Positions 55,201 to 64,000 of a stretch of 64,000 nucleotides of DNA are shown one piece after another (the stretch's first letter is position 1; every line of letters starts with the position of its first letter). This DNA comes from Diplonema papillatum (Eukaryota > Euglenozoa > Diplonemea > Diplonemida > Diplonemidae): positions 124,001 through 188,000 of the forward strand of contig JAPJBO010000045.1 in the NCBI GenBank assembly GCA_030068145.1, in the 5' to 3' direction. Below the pieces are notes generated by a model. It worked only from the letters and a program-made list of their open reading frames with translations, was not told where the DNA came from and did no database searches. The translations under genes were made by a program, and so were the position numbers.

Positions 55201-57863
55201 ACAGTTTCAAAAGTTGTCGTAGGTGTCCGACATAATTTCAAAGTTGTCTTGCATGTTCGACAAAGTTTCAGAAGTTGTCTTACATGTCCGACATAGTTTC
55301 TGAGCATGTTCGACATAGTTTCATTAGTTGTCTTATATGTCCGAAATAGTTTCAGAAGTTGTCTTACACGTCCACGGCATAGTTCTCGGAGAACAGCGAA
55401 GCAAGCACCTTCTCGTCCGCCACTATTTCATTTGCAGCCGCTTTGCTCCGCCCGACGCAGTTGACTGGAGGGTTTCGTGACCAGTACCCGACACCGCCAG
55501 GATTCGAGCTGTTCGATAAGAACGGGCATCGTTGAAGGTTCTTCAGGACATCAATGAGGTTGAAGAATGGGGGTGATTACCAGACCTTTTCGCGCAGGCT
55601 CTGGGGGTGACGCCGCACTTGCCTGGTGTCTCTAAACGAGGGGTCGCGGACCGTGGAAAAATGAGGACACGTCACCAAAAAACAGTAAAAACGATGAGGG
55701 GTGGAAATCGCTTTTCGGCATCGGCATCCGAGCATTAGGAGACGGGGAAAAACTGATTCAGCTTTACTAGACACTGGGTGATTTCTGTCTGAGGGGGTCA
55801 ATGTGGTTTCGGTTCCGCATCTACGACTACATGGCCAACTGTACGACAGAGCGATGATTCTGCTTGATGCCCTGCAGCAGGCGAGTGGGTCTCGTCGTCA
55901 CCAACCAGTACTGCCCCTGGTCATTAAGGAGAGGGATGGATGTGACCGTGCTTCCTGGTGGCACTGTGTTCGTCAGCTTCCCACTGAACGTTCCCCCTTG
56001 TACCAATCTTGCATGTGAAGACGGCGAGTTGAACCTTGAACGCGCACGCCATCAGCAGCAGAGTTATGGCATCCGGGGGTGTGCCAACCCTATTCTGAAC
56101 TATCGCTTCCGCCCATCTGCCTTCAAATCTTTGCACAATATCCGCACTCAGGGGCTGCGCGAATAGATTCTTCTGCAAGAGGGCATGGGGGTTAGCTTTC
56201 TCTCGGAACTGAAAGAAATACCAAAAGTTAGCTGCTGTTAAGCAGCTGTAGAAGGACCCGTTCTTAGGTGCGGTCGGTGAAAGTTTCACCCCCGCTCTTA
56301 CTATGGCTTCGCGCAGCTGACGGGAACAAGTTTCACCCACCACAACCTGTCCATTCACTTCCTCTGTGTGCTGTCCCACTGGCCGCACCAGAGCTTCGTC
56401 CCCGTGCGTTCTGGCCTGTGCTTCATTGCGACAACCAGTCCATTCACTTCCTCTTTGTGCTGGGCGGTGTAGGCCATAATCCTGGCGGCGTCTTCCTCGT
56501 TCTCAAATGGAAGCTCGTCCACTGTAACGAGTAGATCCATTTTTCACTGCAGAACAGATACAGAGGCCACCCCTGCCTGTGACCAGAGACAAGGGTACCC
56601 AGGTCGGCCGTGGGGGGTGTTTGGGGGTTTGTTTGCGCATGGCTATTTTGCCGTCCAGTCGCCCACGTTGAAACGTAAAAACTCATTCTCGATTCGATAC
56701 TCGAACTCAACTTTTGTGGTACATAATTAGGCTCCAAAAGCAGTCGAACTCAACTTTTGTGGTAATGTGGTTCAAAAGCAGGTTCAGAAGGTACGTGGTT
56801 CAGGGCGTGTGTAAGCAAAGTGATAGGATAGCTGGAGAAGTCTTCAGAAGGTGGTGAGGGTCATGACTGTGTTCTGCCAGAAGGACAGATGGTGAGTAAC
56901 TTAAAAGTATACGACAACTTCTGATTCTGCAGACACGAATTGCATTCCTCGGACAGCAGGTCGACTTCTTCGGCTTCGTCTCTGTCGTCGTCGTCGGAAG
57001 TCTCGTCGGCGCCTCTTGTGGCAACCCTGGCGGGTAAGCCCATGAAGGTATACCAAAGCTATAGGACATATAAGACAACTCTTTAAACAATGTCGGACAT
57101 ATAAGACAACCTTTTAAACTATGTCGGACATGTAAGAAACCCTTTGAAACTATGTCGGACGTGCACGACAGTTCTGAAACTATGTCGGACATGTAAGACA
57201 ACTTTCAAAACTATTTCGGACATAAGACAACTCTGAAACTATGTCGGACATGCTCAGAAACTGTGTCGGACACGGTTAGACGCTTGTGAAACTATGTCGG
57301 ACATATAAGGCAACTTCTGAAACTATGTTGGACATGCTCGGAAACTGTGTCGGACACGGTTAGACAACTCTGAAACTATGTCGGACATATAAGACAACTT
57401 TGGAAACTATGTCGGACACACATGACAATTTTGAAACTATGTCGGACAAATAACAGGTTGAATTAAACTTTCCACAATCACGAAACTTTCTCGGACATAT
57501 AAGACAACTCCTGAAACTATGCCGGACATATAAGACAGTTTGTTCTACAATACAACAAACGATTCGTCTCACAGCCGTGGATAAAGCAGTTTTGTACTGA
57601 GTGGTGAGCTACATACCCTCGAGACACGGATCAGCTGTCGTCGCAGTACACTCAAATGGGAACGCAACAACGGCGAAGGATAGGGGTCCGATATTCTCAC
57701 CCTCAGTCACACTAAACGACGTGATGCGCTCACCAGTGCCCGCATCGTAAGTAAATAGATGGTAGGCGAGCTCCGAAGTGTTGCTCTGAGCACTGACGGA
57801 GCGGATTCGGCACGTGAGGAGCAGGAGGGTGGAGACAGCAAAAGTCACAGTCTGCGTCATCAT
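52205..57863 (-). CDS. Secreted-type single-pass membrane protein, two exons around a 3.7-kb intron
   Basis: Exon 1 (57863-57617) starts with a signal peptide (MTQTVTFAVSTLLLLTC, cleavage probably after SVSAQ). It ends with one base of a codon before GTATGT. Exon 2 (53943-52205) begins after CATCAG, completes the Gly codon and runs 579 codons to the stop. The total is about 661 residues. The ectodomain is beta-rich, with many Asn-glycosylation sequons (for example NVT, NRT, NIT, NST, NLT, NNT, NGS). Near the membrane it has a Cys cluster (CQCPARFVCKDHF, then CECC). The C-terminal hydrophobic segment (about 24 residues, from ALWYLITIIFSGG) leaves only a few residues inside, so this is a type I surface protein. 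I recognise no family. ATGs at 57887 and 57860 are alternative starts. The intron carries a family A repeat and the inverted-array element, and extra exons inside it cannot be ruled out. Confidence 0.8.
54155..54300 (+). repeat. Dispersed repeat family A, copy 2
   Basis: Near-identical to 22093-22236 and 59345-59490. It lies in the intron of the membrane-protein gene. Just downstream, a TGGAGTGTAGTCTTGGG motif at 54351 also occurs at 7024, and the stretch 54540-54640 is a simple repeat of GACTCAGGC-like units. Confidence 0.92.
54980..57545. mobile_element. Putative mobile element bounded by inverted arrays of about 30-bp repeats
   Basis: At 54985-55385 the unit ATGTCCGACATAGTTTC plus AAAAGTTGTCTTAT or a close variant is repeated about 14 times in plus orientation. 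At 57055-57545 the same unit is repeated about 15 times in reverse orientation. Between them lie 1.65 kb with a minus-strand coding region resembling an OTU-type protease. The units are imperfect and vary in spacing (roughly 18-45 bp). Inverted arrays around a gene are what many DNA transposons carry as subterminal transposase-binding sites, but no transposase is recognised here. The element sits in the intron of a host gene. No terminal inverted repeat or target-site duplication could be fixed by eye. Confidence 0.55.
55375..57043 (-). pseudogene. OTU-like protease gene inside the inverted-array element
   Basis: Minus-strand coding pieces follow one another between the arrays. An acidic N-terminal segment at 57043-56930 (MGLPARVATRGADETSDDDD) is followed by a segment at 56540-56355 (MDLLVTVDELPFENEEDAAR). 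A longer piece at 56380-55924 has an OTU-like core (NGSFYSCLTAANFW, then PPDAITLLLMACAFKVQLAV), and two weaker pieces continue toward 55375. The pattern of a hydrophobic helix followed by a beta strand and an I/L-rich C-terminal strand before QYWLV fits OTU cysteine proteases. The catalytic Cys, however, is not at the canonical position of the DGNC-type motif. The stretch EEVNGLVVAMKH is repeated as EEVNGQVVVGET through a duplication of about 95 bp. Not all pieces share one frame, so it is probably decayed or has unresolved introns. Confidence 0.4.
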
Positions 57864-58688
57864 GGCATCTTCCGAGTTCCCATGCAAGGTTCCTGTTTGT
57901 TAGTGGCGTAGTAATTAGTAATAAAGTGATGAAGTCACAGCGTTCTGGCGTCGGTCATTGTCCCCCGACGGTGCAGGGGCTGGCCATCGCTACAAAGAGA
58001 AGGCCGTCTCCGAAGTGCACCCCCGCTGCGCTACATGACGCCGATGTTGCTACACCAACTTTTCTATCACTCAAGGTCGTTGGCGGGTATAGCACCTGTC
58101 AATTCGCCTTTTTCTTAGGAACACAGCGGGAAGAGTGAAATAAGCAGGAATACATCGCTGGCGTTCTCGCGCCAGTCCGCAAGATATGTACCGGTTTTGT
58201 CGAGTGACTGCGTAAACAATAAAGAAGCTTAAAGGGAAGTAAGGGGAATACGAAAAAGAAATAGGAACCAGGAAGGAAGAAGACAGAACAGGAAGAAAAC
58301 AAGAGAAAAGACACATCACCCGTGCCCTTTAAGAGAACCTATTTATTTATTTATTTCATTTTCTGATTGCTTCCTTTACCCGTGGGGCAACACGAGAAGA
58401 GAAGCGACGGAGGCTTCGAAAATAAAAGCAAGGGGGCACGGAGTGGTAAGGGCGACGAGAAAGACGTACGGCAGTTAACTCAACTTTTCTGTTTTCGCTT
58501 TGGGTCCACACAGTACAGTGAGGGTTGCGAAACAAGAAGAATGCGAGCAACTGTCGGGTCTGTGGCTTTCTTCTTCGACCGCATTTTAGTTTGTCGGCGA
58601 ATCTTCAAAACCGACCTGGGTCCCCGGCTCCACCGCGGCCCACCCGAGCGGAGTTCACTCTTGAAGCAGTCGTTGCGGACGGCCGCTA
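57864..58688. other. Intergenic region, no gene recognised
   Basis: Upstream of the membrane-protein gene. It contains a TTTATTTATTTATTTC microsatellite near 58340 and A/G-rich stretches. No promoter motif can be named with confidence. Confidence 0.5.
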
Positions 58689-59260
58689 CTACAGCTCGTC
58701 AATGACGACCTTTCCTTTCTTCGCTTTCTCAAGGAACTCATAGCTCGGGTTTGGGTTGTCAGATGCACACTCCGTGACGAACATCTTGATCCTGGTATCC
58801 AACTTTTCCCGAACGGCGTCTTGCGTGGTAATGTCGTTCTTCACCATCCACTTCAGAGTTTCCCTGAACAGGAACGACATCGCCTCCGCGTAAGGAACGC
58901 CCATTGACGTCTTTGTGATCAGTGTCACCTCTCTATGCATCTGTTTGCTGACTTTGCGTCCGTGCATGTCAAAGCTCCCTGTCACGACCTTCGTAAACGG
59001 CTTGCACTGAGCTTCAGGTGCCTTAACCTCTTCGCACACCTCGAGGGCCATCTTCTTCCACGCGGTATCAAGGGGCTCCTTCTTTACCTTTCGGGGGCGC
59101 TTCGATGCAAGCAACTTAACCTCCCTGTTGTTGTAGTGGTTGGGTGAGACTAGCACTGCAACGTTTGGAAAACGATAGCTTTTAGAGCTTGACGGTGTCA
59201 CAATATTCTCTTACCATCAGCTAGGACTAATTCGCCTGGATCGAATCGACAACGATACAT
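58689..59260 (-). CDS. Unknown 170-residue protein, two exons with a 59-base intron
   Basis: Exon 1 (59260-59215) encodes MYRCRFDPGELVLAD and ends one base into a codon at GATG/GTAAGAG. A 59-base intron ends in GTTGCAG, and exon 2 (59155-58689) continues in frame to the stop. The N-terminus (RFDPGELVLADV) resembles the first strands of Tudor or PWWP-type barrels, though this is only a suggestion. A lysine-rich stretch (LLASKRPRKVKKEPLD) could be a nuclear signal. The rest is mixed helix and strand with no recognised domain (PYAEAMSFLFRETLKWMVK). If the join is wrong, the protein would begin further into exon 2. Codon use matches the other genes, and it is in the same orientation, 0.8 kb upstream of the membrane-protein gene. 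Confidence 0.65.
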
Positions 59261-59344
59261 TGAAGTTGAAGTTGGAGTTCATCCTGTCGTCTGCATTAAT
59301 AATGTTCCGAGAGGTATGCTAATAGCTCTGTCGGGCCAACCCCA

Positions 59345-59490
59345 CTTTTTAGAGTTAAAGTTCGCTTGAAATTCCGGGGGTTTAGGGTCTCCGTGTGTGT
59401 ACCGTTCATGAATGGGTTCTCTTAGAGCAAGAAAGGGCTATATGGTTACGGTTGTATATTTGGTGCACGCTTTCGTCATGGGTTATTGTT
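59345..59490 (+). repeat. Dispersed repeat family A, copy 3
   Basis: Near-identical to the copies at 22093 and 54155, with a small insertion (GTGT) near 59398. A degenerate version of its first 40 bases occurs at 60197. Confidence 0.92.
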
Positions 59491-59507
59491 TTTAGGGGTC
59501 CGCGGCA

Positions 59508-60025
59508 GGGCCTTATATATAAAAATTCCTCCCACGTAACTGTCCATAAGTTGCTCGGAGTTACTAAAAATCCCAGTTGCGGCACAACTGCACGTTTATG
59601 TATCCGACAAGGTGCACCTCTTTGGTTGTCACTACTGTCCATCACAGAGACTGTCCTTCAGAAGCAAAAGAGCCATGCGAAGAAGGCGAGTGTTGGGGTA
59701 CTTTAGCAGTGTGCTGGGATCATTCAAGAACACTTGGCAGTAATCTGCAACAGCAGGGCGGACAGCCGCGGTTTTCGCTTTCTTGGCAACACGTCATGAA
59801 ACAATACACAAGCCAGAAATACCAGCGCCGCAGGCGCGGAAATTTTTTTCAAGCTATAGGGCCAGTCGCAGGTTCCAAAATTGAGGCTGTACGTTGCTTC
59901 AACGATGATCCAAAGGTGCAGTAGCCGGTGCTGTGTACTGCTAGTGTGACTGCTGTACTGTAGCATTACTACTGGGCCCCTCAGCCAGGGCATTCTGCGC
60001 TTTTTTTTTTTTGGTTGCTCGCAGT
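59508..60025 (+). repeat. 500-bp repeat family R, copy 1
   Basis: Starts CAGGGCCTTATATATAAAAA and ends in a T11-12 tract followed by GGTTGCTCG. Copies 2 and 3 lie at 61630-62168 and 63091-63612 in the same orientation. The family contains GCGCCGCAGGCGCGGAAATT and no convincing protein. Confidence 0.9.
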
Positions 60026-61629
60026 GCAGTCAGGCTCGACCGCTCGACCGGTCAAGTCACTTTCCGAAAAAAACTTTTTTTTTTTTGGACAGGAATTTGC
60101 CACAACTTTTTTTTGCACTGGTGAATACAGGTCAAAATCCATCCTATGCCAGAAAAAAAAATTCCCACGCTACGCGTGGGAAAACAACATGTGGTGTTTT
60201 AGAGTAAATGTTCGCTTGAAACTCTGGGTTTTAGCTGAAACGGGCAGTCTCACAAAGTTAGTACACTGTTGTGCTTCAGTAGTAGGACGGCTTAATACGA
60301 CTTTTCCAGTAGCTTCGCTTGTGAATCAATAGTGCCATGAACAGGTCGACAACCCAGGTTCACTGTCACATCGTCCATCATACAAAAGATGGGCCCAGAG
60401 TGACGAGTTTCGGGGTTGCAGTGGAGTCTTCGGATGCCTGAGGCAATGGAACACTGTTTTGGTTTTGTAGGTGGGCCTCATTATGACTGCTGTGACCTTG
60501 GCATGTGCCTTCGTGGGTGTGCTGCTGCTTCACCACCTTCTTGTAGACCCCAGTAGTCTCTGTATTCTGGCTGCAGCCGAACATACCATGCAGGGTCAGA
60601 ACCTTGCATGATACTGCAATCCAGGAGTTGGTGAGTGGAGTTGGGAATCCAAAAGCTTGCCCTTGCCCCTGTGACCTTGGCTTTTGTCAAAGCTTTCCGT
60701 TTTCCCACCATTTTTGACTACTGTGTGGCACTACCCATGGCAGATTTTTCTAATTTTTTTTTTTTGCCCGGTCGAATCGACACAGGTGCCGGTCGAATTC
60801 GGCCGGTGCCCACGTTCGACCGCCTTGACCGGTCGAATGTCAATCCGAGAGCAATAATTTTTTTTTTTGTCAATTCGACCGGCCGGTGACAGCACTGGTT
60901 GTATGGGGTCAACATAGGGTATATGAAGGCACTTCTCTGCTCGCAGTCCAGGCTATTAGCTTCATTTTGCCTCAGTTTTCCAAATTCCGTCTCAGTAGAC
61001 AATTTGCTTTTCCCGCTCTGAAACCGAGAAGCTTTTGTTCAGGTCGCTGAACCTTTCAAGGGGGGGGGGGGGGTCCGGGAGGCTCCGCCCCCCGGCAAAC
61101 GGTACGGTACATTCAGGTGGATGCACTTCTCAGTCTGTTTGTCGCGTTAAACATATCGACCAACGTACTGGTGGCACTGTTTGCCACCTGCGTGACCCTC
61201 GCCCCGCTCCCCCTGGTGCACATTCCTGAAGGCAACAGCCCATTTCAAACTCATCCACCAGATACTGTGGGCACGAGTAGATGCAGACCGGAGATCACAC
61301 GGACAAGGCACTTGTGTCGACTCAGAAAGAATCTGTCAAGATCTCCGGGCTGCTTCTGCGCCTCGACTCTCTCACTCGGCTCAACCCCCACGGCAGCCCC
61401 AAACTTCTGCCAGCTAGCCCACCATGCCCAGCGGCGACCCACCGAAGCCCCTGACCGCCAGCCAGCTTCCTGGCACAGCGGCCTAACCCACGCCTCCACT
61501 GGACCCCCACGACTTTTTTCATCGAAGGTCGCTTTTTGCACTTTTTTTTTTCATTTTTTGAGCCGCCCGGATTTCCAAATTCCGTCAGGTGACGGAATTT
61601 GGAATGGGAAGCTCATGCCCTGTCGCAGT

Positions 61630-62168
61630 CAGGGCCTTATATATAAAAATTCCTCCCACGTAACTGTCCATAAATTGCTCGGAGTTACTAAAAATCCCAG
61701 TTGCGGCACAACTGCACGTTTATGTACCCGACAGGGTGCACCTCTTTTGTGGTTGTCACTACTGTCCACCACAGAGACTGTCCTTCGGGAAGCAAAACAG
61801 CCATGCGAAGAAGGCAAGTGTTGGGGTACTGTAGCAGTGTGCCGGGATCATTCAAGAACGTTGAAGTATGGCTAAAGATAAAGTGGTGTCACCTGAGGGG
61901 GTAATCTCGGCGGACAGCCGCGGTCTTCGCTTTCTTGGCAACACGTCATGAAACAGCCAGAAATACCAGCGCCGCAGGCGCGGAAAATTTTTCAAGCTAT
62001 TGGGCCAGTCGCAGGTTCCAAAATTGAGGCTGTACGTTGCTTATCCAAAGGTGCAGTAACCGGTGCTGTGTACTGCTAGTGTGACTGCTGTACTGTCGCA
62101 CTACTACTGGGCCCCTCAGCCGGGGCATTCTGCGCTTTTTTTTTTTTTTTTTTCGTTGCTCGGACTCA
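61630..62168 (+). repeat. 500-bp repeat family R, copy 2
   Basis: Same start and end as copy 1. It differs by a replaced internal segment near 61862-61910 and by small deletions near 61953 and 62043. It is followed at once by the family F repeat. Confidence 0.9.
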
Positions 62169-62211
62169 GTGCATAATACAGAGACGTGATTTTGGCCAAA
62201 AACGGGTGTTT

Positions 62212-62603
62212 TGCGCATCTGGACGTTTTTTTGCCTGAAGGCTTTGTACACCCTGACATTTTTTGGCCCTTTAATTTGCGGAATCCTATTTTATGGCCAT
62301 GCAATTTGTGGACGAAATATTTGATTTTTTGGAGGGCCCAGAATTAATATTTCTTGTCAGGCTCTTGAACAGGCACTCGACCGTTTTGGGGACAGGGAAC
62401 TAGCTATGCCCCACTGCAGAGAAAGATGCAAATTGTGCCTGCGCCGCAGGCGCGGAAATTTTTGAACTGTCACACGAAAGCAAATGCTTGTTTCCGATAG
62501 AGGAGGATGTTCTTGTTAGAAAGTACCTCTGACTGGTCCCAGTTTGCGACTGTGGGCAGAGCTTACATACGCCTTCAAACCTGATTGGACAATAGTTATT
62601 AGA
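62212..62603 (+). repeat. Dispersed repeat family F, copy 2
   Basis: Reverse-complement partner of 12762-13150. Confidence 0.85.
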
Positions 62604-63090
62604 AAGCGGGGTGTATTCGGGCACAGCGGGAGGCACAGCTCTTGGGGTCATGGGTCGTTTCGGTTTCGGGTGGTGCGAGCGTGAGGCGTGTCTATCCAAG
62701 ATGGTGGAAGAGGGCAGTACTCATGGCATTCACGGCGGGCAAGGGTTCACAAAGGCAGAACACACGGCCTCTGGATACAGCGACGACAACTTTCCTAGCC
62801 TGTGGAGCTACCACGAACTTCACAGCATAGTCTGTAAAGGTCGGAGAGGCTGAAACAGGCTTGATCCGAGCCAGTTCGACGAGCACACGCGGGAGCTCTT
62901 CAACGTGCGTACTCTGCCGACCCTCCTCGACCCTCCGCAACCACCCTCGACCCTCCGCAACCTTCCGCCGGCCCTCCCTCCCATGCACACCCGGAGCCCC
63001 ACCCATAGTTCATGTGTGTACTGGAGTACGCCTTGACACAAGATCCGGACACGATTTTATATATATATTTTTTTTTTTGCGCATTTGAGG

Positions 63091-63612
63091 CAGGGCCTTT
63101 TATATAAAAATTCCTCCCACGTAACATTCCATAAGTTGCTCGGAGTTACTAAAAACCCCAGTTGTGGCACAACTGCACGTTTATGTATCCGACAGGGTGC
63201 ACCTCTTTGGTTGTCACTACTGTCCATCACAGAGACTGTCCTTCAGAAGCAAAAGAGCCATGCGAAGAAGGCGAGTGTTGGGGTACTTTAGCAGTGTGCC
63301 GGGATCATTCAAGAACACTTGGCAGTAATCTGCAACAGCAGGGCGGACAGCCGCAGTCTTCGCTTTCTTGGCAACACGTCATGAAACAATACACAAGCCA
63401 GAAATACCAGCGCCGCAGGCGCGGAAATTTTTTTCAAGCTATTGGGCCAGTCGCAGGTTCCAAAATTGAGGCTGTACGTTGCTTCAACGATGATCCAAAG
63501 GTGCAGTAACCGGTGCTGTGTACTGCTAGTGTGACTGCTGTACTGTAGCACTACTACTGGGCCCCTCAGCCGGGGTATTCTGTGCTTTTTTTTTTTTTTT
63601 TGTTGCTCGGAC
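63091..63612 (+). repeat. 500-bp repeat family R, copy 3
   Basis: Closer to copy 1 than to copy 2 in its interior, but shares the 3' flank GTTGCTCGGACTCAG with copy 2. Confidence 0.9.
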
Positions 63613-64000
63613 TCAGGGATTTATAAGGGGATTTCGGCCTAGAGCAATAGTCCATGTAGATGGACGGGTACCCGTCTTTTGCACCGGGGTGCCGAGCACG
63701 TGTTTGTCGACCCCCCAGACCCCCCCCCCCCAGTGGTGGTCCAGCCTGTCCAGCCACCCCAGCCAGCCCTGCAAAGTCGTTGAGGGCCCGAAAATTAGTG
63801 CCACCACTGTCCTCCACTGTGGATCACTATGCACCACCATGCGCTATCGTGTCACTGTGCACACCGCACTAGCGTGGATCACTGTGCATCACCGTGCATC
63901 ACTGCGCACCGTGTATAGATTCCGAGCCAGATGTTCCAGAGGGTGGAGGGTGCAGCAGAGAGGTGGGAGAACCAGCAGTTGTCCGGCAAAGGGCGCGTGA

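Larger units (their letters stand above)
59261..64000. other. Repeat-rich right end, no gene recognised
   Basis: No gene is supported in this 4.7-kb stretch. It is made of three copies of a 500-bp repeat, one family A copy, one family F copy, CCGGTCGAAT clusters near 60760-60890, CCTCCGCAACC repeats near 62920-62985, and short GCACCACCGTGCATCAC-type repeats near the edge. Open frames such as the 252 codons from 61117 run through these repeats and show no domain. Confidence 0.6.

Noticed and set aside
54985-57545. Arrays of about 30-bp repeats considered as a CRISPR array
   Set aside because: Units are imperfect, spacing is irregular, the intervening bases are themselves repeated, and the setting is a eukaryotic intron.
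60481-60711. Minus-strand frame of 76 codons starting MVGKRKALTKAK
   Set aside because: It is short and isolated in repeat-rich DNA with no clear splice sites. It could be a remnant of a transposon gene but cannot be supported.
61117-61875. Plus-strand frame of 252 codons with a hydrophobic start
   Set aside because: Its second half runs into the family R repeat, and its composition does not look like a protein.

Overview
This is eukaryotic nuclear DNA. Its genes have introns with GT donors and AG acceptors, long intergenic and intronic stretches full of short dispersed repeats, a 360-bp (GT)n microsatellite, and proteins typical of a unicellular eukaryote (ataxin-2, USP7, LRRC49). I cannot fix the taxon. 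LRRC49 points to a lineage with cilia or flagella, and an E. coli-type aspartate-semialdehyde dehydrogenase points to bacterial-style lysine/threonine/methionine synthesis. Both fit an alga or related protist, but that is inference.

Nine genes can be supported, and all lie on the minus strand. From right to left, which is the direction of transcription, they are: a small two-exon gene (58689-59260); a two-exon gene for a secreted-type single-pass membrane protein (52205-57863); an LRRC49-like leucine-rich-repeat protein (48534-51170); an ankyrin protein in two exons (45565-47321); a 710-residue helical protein with W/R-rich repeats (43201-45333); aspartate-semialdehyde dehydrogenase (40770-41888); USP7 deubiquitinase in eight exons (29908-39230); beta-ureidopropionase (18746-19927); and an ataxin-2 homologue in eight exons (2610-15114). 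The exon joins proposed for the multi-exon genes keep reading frame at every junction. Ataxin-2 (RNA granules) and USP7 (deubiquitination) are housekeeping regulators. Beta-ureidopropionase and Asd are metabolic enzymes of unrelated pathways. The cluster is therefore not a functional operon but a one-strand gene array.

The non-coding DNA is a mosaic of repeats. Tandem arrays lie inside introns: about 380-bp units and 117-bp units in ataxin-2, and 153-bp units in USP7. Downstream of asd are tandem copies of the end of that gene. There are several dispersed families, including one with 20-bp terminal inverted repeats (MITE-like), a 390-bp family present in opposite orientations at 12.8 and 62.2 kb, and a 500-bp family with three copies in the last 5 kb.

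The most unusual structure is a 2.6-kb block at 54980-57545 inside the intron of the membrane-protein gene. Two arrays of about 30-bp units (core GTCCGACATAGTTTC) face each other in opposite orientation around a minus-strand coding region that resembles an OTU-type cysteine protease. It looks like a mobile element that has taken up, or is defined by, a protease gene.
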